Positions 1-4,819 of a stretch of DNA of 6,305 bases are shown here, one piece after another. The position numbers and the translations under genes were made by a program. The DNA lies in NCBI GenBank assembly GCA_041580155.1, contig JBFGEI010000191.1:1-6305 (forward strand), in the 5' to 3' direction. The DNA is from Limimaricola sp041580155. Its GTDB lineage: Bacteria > Pseudomonadota > Alphaproteobacteria > Rhodobacterales > Rhodobacteraceae. The stretch's first letter is position 1; the number at the start of each line of letters is the position of its first letter. The notes under the pieces are model-generated. The model was not told where the DNA came from, searched no databases, and saw nothing but the letters and a program-made list of their open reading frames with translations.

Positions 1-1749
1 GCCAAACCCGGCGCGCAGCAGGTCGTCGCCGTCGCCGGCCAGCAGCGTGTCCTCTTCGGCGGTGCCCGAGATTTCGTCCGGACCGGCGCTGCCGTGCCGC
101 GTCACGCCCTGCGCGAAGCTGCCCGGCGCGCGGTCGTCCCAGCCCGCCGCGGTGGCGTTGATTCGCATCAGCGCGTCCCAGCGCGGGTTGGTGTCGTCGA
201 GATGCCGCAGGCTGCCCCAGCTGCCCCATTTCGACGGCGCGATGACGTCCGAATAGCCGGTGAACACGGTGCCGCCGACATCGCGCCAGGCGGTGAACAG
301 ATCGTCATAAAGCTGCGCCATCCCGGCTGAGTAGTTGAAGTCGGTAAAGAAGCCGGTCAACGCCGCATCCTCGGTCTGCGCGCCATGCCCGGTCACGTGG
401 GTGCCGCCCTCATACATCATCAGCCGCAGGCCGCGATCCCCGGCGACGGCGGCATGATGCGGCCAGAGCCGGCCGGTCAGATCGGCGAAGGACCCGTCGC
501 GCAGCAGCACCGTGGCGCGGTCCTCGGCGCTGCCGTCGGCGATCCAGCGCCGCAGCTCGGGCGCGATCTCGTCGCCGCCAAGCTCCAGGCCGAAGTAGCC
601 GGTGACCGCGTAGCCGTCGAAGCTGGACCACGGGGCGGCGCGCCCCTCGGCCACCGCCAGAGGCGCGTCGAGCAGCGGGTTCTCGAGACCGGGCCAGCCG
701 GTATGGGTGGCGATGACCCGCTGCAGCCGGTCCGGCGCGTCGGCGAAGACCCCGGCCCAGATGTCGGCGACCTCGGCGGCGCGCAGCCCGGCGTATTGCA
801 TCCAGCCGTCGGCCTCGGCTGCCGCGCCCCAGCGCGCGATCGCCCGTTCGCGGGCCCAATGCGCCTGCGGGAACACGAAGTTCCAGACCTCGTTCGACCA
901 TTCGGCCTGCACCACCAGCCGCGGGTCGAGCCCGTCATGCACCGCCTGCGCGAAGCGCGCGACGTAGCCGTCGTCGGCCATGTGCGGCAGGGTGAACCAC
1001 GGGTCGGCGTTGATCTCGTTGGCCAGCGCCAGCATCACCTCGACCGGCACGCCCTGGTCCCAGCGCGCGTCCTCGGGGCGCGGCCGGTCGTCCCAGCTGA
1101 CCTGACGGGATCCGTTGGTCGCCATCCAGTCCATGAGGCGCAGCCCGCGCAGATCGGCGATCCGGGCGATCCAGTCGGGGTTGAACAGCACCCCGGCCTG
1201 GTGCAGCGGCAACCGGTCTTCGCGCAGGATCACGATGTCGCGGATCGGGTCGTCGGGATCGAGCCGGTGCAACGCCACCGACACCAGCCCCGGCCCCGGG
1301 GTATAGGAAAACCGGATCTCGTTCGGCCCGCGCCGGACGTCGCGGGCCAGCCCGCCGACCGAAATCTCGCCCTTGCCGCGGTAGCGCAGCAGGTAGCGCC
1401 CGGCCAGGGAGCCGGCCTCGGCGGGCTGGTCGGTCAGAACCAGCGTCTCGATCCGGTCAAGCTCGGGCGGGATCGAGGTCACCCAACCCTCGGCATCGAC
1501 ATGGCCCTCGGCGCGCAGCCGTTCGGCATCCCAGCCGCCCCACTGGCCCGGCAGGTGCCCGATCCAGGGCCGCGACGACTTCATCAGGTCGAGAAACGGC
1601 TGCTGCGTCGCCCAGTCGGCAATCCCGGCCAGCCCGAGACCCAGCGCCGGGTCGCGCGGCTGCTGGGCGGCGGCGGGCCCGGCGAGGCCGAGGACCAGCG
1701 CGGCCACCAGGCAGAGGTGGCGGCGAACGGGAGCGAACTTGCGGATCAC
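1..1749 (-). CDS. Exported glycoside-hydrolase-like protein with C-terminal RTX calcium-binding repeats (partial, C-terminus beyond window)
   Basis: 583 residues are present and the reading frame is open at the window edge. The GTG start overlaps the TGA of the upstream ligase gene (GTGA) and has GGAG six bases before it, so the two genes are translationally coupled. Residues 1-28 form a signal peptide: basic n-region, hydrophobic LCLVAALVLGLAG core, AAA|QQ cleavage site. The RR at 9-10 leaves a Tat signal possible. Residues about 83-178 look like a beta-rich domain. Residues about 185-535 resemble a TIM-barrel hydrolase: an LRLMDWMATN motif near 203, ANEINADPWF near 243, EWSNEVWN at 283-290, and YEGG at 446-449. 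By analogy with clan A glycosidases, Glu287 would be the acid/base and Glu447 the nucleophile; this is inference. The family resembles proteins sometimes annotated as cellulose-binding. Residues from about 553 on (GTAEEDTL, AGDGDDLL) are RTX-like nonapeptides. The substrate is unknown. It probably acts on an exported polysaccharide outside the cell. Confidence 0.85.
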   Translation of the reverse strand, partial: MIRKFAPVRRHLCLVAALVLGLAGPAAAQQPRDPALGLGLAGIADWATQQPFLDLMKSSRPWIGHLPGQWGGWDAERLRAEGHVDAEGWVTSIPPELDRIETLVLTDQPAEAGSLAGRYLLRYRGKGEISVGGLARDVRRGPNEIRFSYTPGPGLVSVALHRLDPDDPIRDIVILREDRLPLHQAGVLFNPDWIARIADLRGLRLMDWMATNGSRQVSWDDRPRPEDARWDQGVPVEVMLALANEINADPWFTLPHMADDGYVARFAQAVHDGLDPRLVVQAEWSNEVWNFVFPQAHWARERAIARWGAAAEADGWMQYAGLRAAEVADIWAGVFADAPDRLQRVIATHTGWPGLENPLLDAPLAVAEGRAAPWSSFDGYAVTGYFGLELGGDEIAPELRRWIADGSAEDRATVLLRDGSFADLTGRLWPHHAAVAGDRGLRLMMYEGGTHVTGHGAQTEDAALTGFFTDFNYSAGMAQLYDDLFTAWRDVGGTVFTGYSDVIAPSKWGSWGSLRHLDDTNPRWDALMRINATAAGWDDRAPGSFAQGVTRHGSAGPDEISGTAEEDTLLAGDGDDLLRAGFG

Positions 1750-3146
1750 AGCACGCTCCGGATCGGGTCGCGCCGCGCCGCCGACTGCGCCGCGACGGCG
1801 TCGCGGGGGTAGCGCCGCTCGACGAGGCCGAGGACGGCGCCGGCGGCAAGGAAGGTCAGCGGGGTGATCGTGGCATTCGGGATCAGGTCGACCAGGTTGA
1901 CCGCGACGAGCAGCGCCAGCACCGTGGCGCAGGCCGGAGGTGGCGCCGGCCCGGCGCGGCGGTCGCGGATCCACAGCAGGAACACCGGCAGCGCCAGCAG
2001 CCCGAATTCGGCGACGAAGCCGACCCAGCCCAGCATCCCCAGCACGATCACCCAGCGGCCGTCGGTGACGGTCAGGCTCTGGCCCGACTCGGCGCTCAGC
2101 ACGTGGTTGCGACCCCAGATGCCCCAGCCGAACACCGGCTTGAGCTGCGCCCTCTCGAGCAGCACCTCCTCGTTCTGCAGCCGGAACCCGAGCGAATGCG
2201 CCCGGTCGGGATTGACCGATTCCGCCAGCTCGAGGATGGTGTCCTGCGGCACCAGGTCGGCCCCCTTGAGCAGCGGGTAGCCCAGCGCCAGCGACGCCAG
2301 TAGCACCGCGGCCAGCAACTGTAGACGGCGCGACAGCAGCGCCAGCAGCGGCACCAACGCCAAGGCGTAGAGCAGCGACGCCATCGACTTGCACAGCAGC
2401 AGCACCACCCCGAGATAGCCGGCGCAGCCCCACAGCAGCACCGCGCGCCGGCCCGTCGCCTGCCGCGCCAGCGCCACCGCGGCCAGCACCGCGGTCATCG
2501 CGAAGAACGCGACCCAGAGGCCGTGATACAGGAACACGATCGGCCTGAAGCCGCCGTCCCGGATCATCTGCTCGAAGTTGTGCTGGAAGTAACCGTAGAC
2601 CCAGATGTTGATCTGCGGGCTGAGCCGCACCTCGAGCAGCATCGGCAGCGAATAGGCCAAGCCGCCAATCAGCAGCGCCCGCAACAGGTCCTCGTGGTCG
2701 CCGTCATGATCGAGCAGCGCCCGCGCCAACAGGAAGGGCGCGATCAGCAGGCCTTGCTGCATCATGATCCCGACCGCCTCGGTCAACCGCAGCCCGGGCA
2801 GCGCGAACCGGCCGAAATACACTGGTTCGGCGTTGCTGAGCACGGTGGCCAGTGGCGACAGCACGAAGACCAGCACCAGCCCGCGCGCGAGCCAGCCGCG
2901 CGGCAGCAGTGACAGCTGGCCGCGGGTCACCACCAGGCAGCCGATCAGCGCCACCAGGCTGGGGATCGTGTCCTTGTTCAGCGACGGCATCATCGGGAAA
3001 TCGAACTGCGCCGGCAGCGGCGGCAGCAGCAGGTAGGCGGCCAACAGGCTGGCGATCAGCGCCCGGCCGACCGGCAGGCGGCGAAACAGCAGCGCCGCGA
3101 TCGCAGGCCAGGACAGCAGGGCAAGATATGCGATGGCGTTCGGCAT
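1746..3146 (-). CDS. O-antigen ligase / polymerase-like multi-pass membrane protein
   Basis: 466 residues, very hydrophobic, with about eleven to twelve predicted membrane segments. Two larger hydrophilic stretches stand out: one around residues 172-205 (YGYFQHNFEQMIRDGGFRP) and one around 293-365. The second holds FRLQNEEVLLERAQLKPVFGWG (residues 321-342), split here as FRLQNEEVLL then ERAQLKPVFGWG. This charged segment ending in P-x-FGWG is typical of the Wzy_C/O-antigen ligase (WaaL) superfamily. Such proteins join or polymerise lipid-linked glycans on the periplasmic face of the inner membrane. Length fits the family. ATG 3146 is the furthest possible start, since an in-frame TGA lies 15 bases before it; only a weak purine stretch (GAGA) precedes it. 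It follows a sugar transferase gene by 125 bases and overlaps the next gene, so all three are probably one operon. Whether it acts as ligase or polymerase cannot be told from sequence. Confidence 0.85.
   Translation of the reverse strand: MPNAIAYLALLSWPAIAALLFRRLPVGRALIASLLAAYLLLPPLPAQFDFPMMPSLNKDTIPSLVALIGCLVVTRGQLSLLPRGWLARGLVLVFVLSPLATVLSNAEPVYFGRFALPGLRLTEAVGIMMQQGLLIAPFLLARALLDHDGDHEDLLRALLIGGLAYSLPMLLEVRLSPQINIWVYGYFQHNFEQMIRDGGFRPIVFLYHGLWVAFFAMTAVLAAVALARQATGRRAVLLWGCAGYLGVVLLLCKSMASLLYALALVPLLALLSRRLQLLAAVLLASLALGYPLLKGADLVPQDTILELAESVNPDRAHSLGFRLQNEEVLLERAQLKPVFGWGIWGRNHVLSAESGQSLTVTDGRWVIVLGMLGWVGFVAEFGLLALPVFLLWIRDRRAGPAPPPACATVLALLVAVNLVDLIPNATITPLTFLAAGAVLGLVERRYPRDAVAAQSAARRDPIRSVL
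1756..1759 (-). promoter_or_regulatory. Ribosome binding site deciding the GTG start of the glycoside-hydrolase-like gene
   Basis: GGAG lies six bases before the GTG at 1749, inside the last codons of the upstream ligase gene. It supports the GTG that overlaps the ligase stop codon, because that start leaves a complete signal peptide in frame. Confidence 0.6.
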
Positions 3147-3171
3147 CCGGGCGCGGGTCTCTCACTGCTGT

Positions 3172-3190
3172 CCGGCGGCTTCTGCGCCGG
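3172..3190 (-). other. GC-only stem-loop in the gap between sugar transferase and ligase genes
   Basis: CCGGCG (3172-3177) and CGCCGG (3185-3190) pair perfectly around a 7-base loop, ending 25 bases before the ligase ATG. No T-run follows it on the minus strand, so it is not a standard intrinsic terminator. It may adjust expression of the downstream genes or protect the transcript end. In DNA this GC-rich, chance is also possible. Confidence 0.3.
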
Positions 3191-3215
3191 GGCTGCGGCA
3201 GAATGATGACCGTCC

Positions 3216-3227
3216 CGCGGGCCCGCG
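3216..3227. repeat. Perfect 12-base GC palindrome in the intercistronic gap
   Basis: CGCGGGCCCGCG is its own reverse complement, with no central loop. It sits in the 125-base gap between the sugar transferase stop and the ligase start. The composition is pure G and C, so chance occurrence is not negligible, and no role is assigned. Confidence 0.25.
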
Positions 3228-3271
3228 CCAACCCGCAAATCCGCGGCGGCGCGCAACTTCGAGGCGGCCGG

Positions 3272-3955
3272 TCAGAGACCGGTGCCGCGGACCACGACTC
3301 GCAGGGTGCGCAGCAGCACCCGCAGATCCGTGCCCAGCGACAGGGCATGGAAGTAGCTGCGGTCGAAACCGGCACGGTCGACGAAGCTCGACTCGTTGCG
3401 CACCGAGGTCTGCCAGAACCCGGTGACGCCGGGGCGCAGCGCATAGTATTCGGTGCCCGGGTAAAAAGACCGTTGCGACGGCAGCATCGGCCGCGGTCCG
3501 ACCAGCGCCATGTCGCCGCGCAGCACGTTGAGGAACTGCGGCAGCTCGTCGAGCGAGCTGCGCCGCAGCATCCGGCCGAAGCCGGTGATCCGCGGATCGT
3601 GGCGCAGCTTCTGATTGCGATCCCATTCGGCGCGCGCCACCGGATCCGCGGCCAGGTGCTGCTCGAGCACCTGCTGCGCGTCGGGCACCATGGTGCGGAT
3701 CTTCCACATCCGGAAGCTCTTGCCGCCGCGGCCGACCCGGTCCTGCACGAAGAACGGCGAGGCGCCGTCGCGCGCCACGATCAGCGCCAGCAGCAGCACC
3801 ACGCAGGCCACCGGCAGCGACGCGATCAGCACCAGCGCGATGTCGAGCACCCGCTTGACCCTTTCACGATAGAGCCCGGCCATGACTGCGCCACGAATCC
3901 GACCAGGGCGGCGCGGGGCGATCGGGCTGCAGCTGGGGTCGATTCGGAAAGTCAA
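3272..3955 (-). CDS. Sugar transferase (polyprenyl-phosphate sugar phosphotransferase, monotopic PGT family)
   Basis: Transfers a sugar-1-phosphate from a nucleotide sugar to polyprenyl phosphate at the inner membrane, the first committed step of a lipid-linked exopolysaccharide or glycan. Counting from the internal ATG at 3883, the family marks run in order: KRVLDIALVL (10-19) starting the re-entrant membrane helix; PFFVQDRVGRGGKSFRMWK (43-61); RMLRRSSLDELPQFLN (104-119), with the catalytic Asp112-Glu113 pair; LVGPRP (127-132); RPGVTGFWQ (150-158). I chose TTG 3955 (227 residues) because AGGAGG stands eight bases before it, while ATG 3883 (203 residues) has no convincing ribosome binding site. 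The added 24 residues are hydrophilic, as in related proteins with a variable N-terminal tail. It has one hydrophobic N-terminal segment only, unlike the long WbaP/WcaJ type. It is first in a probable three-gene operon. The sugar specificity is unknown. Confidence 0.92.
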   Translation of the reverse strand: MTFRIDPSCSPIAPRRPGRIRGAVMAGLYRERVKRVLDIALVLIASLPVACVVLLLALIVARDGASPFFVQDRVGRGGKSFRMWKIRTMVPDAQQVLEQHLAADPVARAEWDRNQKLRHDPRITGFGRMLRRSSLDELPQFLNVLRGDMALVGPRPMLPSQRSFYPGTEYYALRPGVTGFWQTSVRNESSFVDRAGFDRSYFHALSLGTDLRVLLRTLRVVVRGTGL

Positions 3956-3963
3956 ACGTCGTC

Positions 3964-3969
3964 CCTCCT
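3964..3969 (-). promoter_or_regulatory. Strong ribosome binding site supporting a TTG start for the sugar transferase
   Basis: AGGAGG, a full match to the anti-16S core, lies eight bases before TTG 3955, in frame with the sugar transferase. No ATG or GTG in any useful position competes for it. It is the main reason for extending the gene 72 bases upstream of ATG 3883. Confidence 0.6.
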
Positions 3970-3988
3970 TCAAAGGGCGCCGAGACAC

Positions 3989-4011
3989 GGCGATCGGTAA
4001 ACACGATCGCC
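3989..4011. promoter_or_regulatory. Perfect stem-loop / inverted repeat upstream of the sugar transferase operon
   Basis: GGCGATCG (3989-3996) and CGATCGCC (4004-4011) are exact reverse complements around a 7-base AT-rich centre (GTAAACA). It lies 34 bases upstream of the TTG start. A poor promoter candidate, TTGCCA (4026-4021 minus) with a 17-base gap to TGTTTA (4003-3998 minus), would put its -10 box in the centre of the repeat. That would suit a repressor operator; an RNA hairpin in the leader is the alternative. The repeat is seen directly; its role is inferred. Confidence 0.4.
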
Positions 4012-4062
4012 AGGGCGACGTGGCAAGAAAAATGACCAATTCCGCGCCCACCCCAAAGGCGT

Positions 4063-4083
4063 CCAACAACCCATGCGTGTTGG
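4063..4083. repeat. Short inverted repeat (CCAACA / TGTTGG)
   Basis: Arms of six bases at 4063-4068 and 4078-4083 around nine bases. It lies in the divergent intergenic region upstream of the sugar transferase. It is a weak operator candidate; six-base arms are expected now and then by chance. Confidence 0.2.
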
Positions 4084-4168
4084 GTCGCATCGACGCTTCC
4101 GATCATCCTGAGCCTTCGCCCAGGCAATGAACGCTGCTGATCAAACGCTACTCATTCGCTAACCAACG

Positions 4169-4181
4169 GGTCAACTTGACC
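4169..4181. promoter_or_regulatory. Perfect 13-base palindrome GGTCAACTTGACC, candidate operator
   Basis: GGTCAA and TTGACC are exact inverted half-sites around a single C. The site lies 214 bases before the sugar transferase TTG start and 638 bases before xrtE. The half-site also looks like a -35 box on either strand, but no good -10 box follows at 16-18 bases. Size and symmetry fit a dimeric repressor such as a MarR- or GntR-type protein; no regulator gene lies in the window. Confidence 0.35.
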
Positions 4182-4216
4182 ATTTCGACCACTCCGAAAA
4201 GCGGGACCGCCGAACG

Positions 4217-4267
4217 TCACTCTGATCAACCATAGGGAGAAAAATTTGCGCTGAATCTTCACTCTGA
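4217..4267. repeat. 9-base direct repeat TCACTCTGA, 42 bases apart
   Basis: Copies lie at 4217-4225 and 4259-4267, start to start 42 bases, which is close to four turns of B-DNA. They flank an AT-rich tract (GAGAAAAATTT). The arrangement could place two activator sites on one DNA face upstream of xrtE. Chance is a real alternative for two copies. Confidence 0.25.
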
Positions 4268-4662
4268 CTTGGACCTGAAATCCGCTCTCGGGCTGAGTTT
4301 TTCGGCGTCGGGGATTTACCGGTTTGCGTTCTTTCGGCGCGAAGTCGGAAACACTGGACCACGGAAAACTTCATTGTTGCGTTTGCCGTAACAGTTAATG
4401 CCATTCCGGTCCGGTTTTCCCGCTCGTTTCTTGAAACCCGATCGCGCGATAGTGCAAAAGCATCGAGGTGCACGACGACGGTTTCGAGAAATGCGGCGGC
4501 AATGCGGCCGCGCAATGGCCGATCGCTGGCGCGGGGCTGTCATTTCCGGGACACGCAGCAGGCGAGTTGAAATCTGGCGACAAATCTCGACTGGCAACCC
4601 GATTGTCAGTGAACCGCTGCATGATCGCCGACTCACCGCACACGTGCATCGCCGGACTGATT

Positions 4663-4707
4663 CGCGACGGCGGCGTGGCTTGCGGTGGACAGGCCGCGAC
4701 GGCGGCG
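4663..4707. repeat. 13-base direct repeat CGCGACGGCGGCG in the xrtE upstream region
   Basis: Copies lie at 4663-4675 and 4695-4707, 32 bases apart, starting 157 bases before the xrtE start. They consist mostly of GGC/GCG triplets, so they may be low-complexity rather than functional. Confidence 0.25.
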
Positions 4708-4809
4708 GCTATGCCGGTGCGGCAGGATCGCGGCAGCCGCCTGGCGGCGGTCCTGCGCAGCACCAACCCGACCGGGCGCGACATCAACGCCGCCCCGCCC
4801 CAAGTGACC

Positions 4810-4814
4810 AGGAG
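4810..4814 (+). promoter_or_regulatory. Ribosome binding site deciding the xrtE GTG start
   Basis: AGGAG lies five bases before GTG 4820. An in-frame TGA at 4805-4807 blocks any longer start. The next in-frame ATG (4880) would cut the first membrane helix in half, so GTG 4820 is well fixed. Confidence 0.75.
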
Positions 4815-4819
4815 CAGCC

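Larger units (their letters stand above)
3956..4819. other. Long divergent intergenic region, no convincing gene
   Basis: These 864 bases separate the minus-strand glycan operon from xrtE. GC falls to about 52% over 4321-4440, against roughly 70% in the flanking genes, as expected of promoter DNA. Open frames occur on both strands, but their products are Arg-, Ser- or Pro-rich, lack hydrophobic or conserved motifs, and have no ribosome binding site. No signal peptide followed by a VPEID-type tail was found here, and no tRNA or rRNA. The region must hold the promoters of both units. It contains several repeats, listed separately. A small RNA or small protein cannot be excluded by eye. Confidence 0.6.

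Noticed and set aside
385..1812. Long plus-strand open frame (475 codons) opposite the hydrolase-like gene
   Set aside because: Its product is a Gly/Arg/Pro/Gln-rich string without motifs or membrane segments. It is the antisense shadow of a frame that has a signal peptide, conserved motifs and RTX repeats; GC-rich DNA makes such frames common.
3156..3280. GGTCTCTCA and TCAGAGACC as a distant inverted pair flanking the intercistronic gap
   Set aside because: The match is eight of nine bases with over 100 bases between the arms and no conserved context; chance is the simplest explanation.
3884..4090. Extension of the sugar transferase up to ATG 4090 (272 residues)
   Set aside because: The added residues before TTG 3955 would run across the perfect inverted repeat and the AGGAGG site, ATG 4090 has no ribosome binding site, and the added sequence has no family similarity that I can recognise.
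4441..4450. 10-base palindrome ATCGCGCGAT
   Set aside because: Short, made largely of CG dinucleotides, and not placed near a start or promoter; expected by chance in GC-rich DNA.
4171..4515. Minus-strand frame of 114 codons in the intergenic region
   Set aside because: The product has no hydrophobic segment or recognisable motif, its start lacks a good ribosome binding site, and part of it lies in the lower-GC promoter-like stretch. It is not listed as a gene, though a small unknown protein cannot be fully excluded.
4592..4607. Sigma-54-like sequence TGGCAACCCGATTGTC upstream of xrtE
   Set aside because: The -24 box is near consensus, but the -12 box reads TTGTC instead of TTGCA and lacks the key C. 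It was considered because another exosortase system has sigma-54-linked regulators, but the match is too weak to call.
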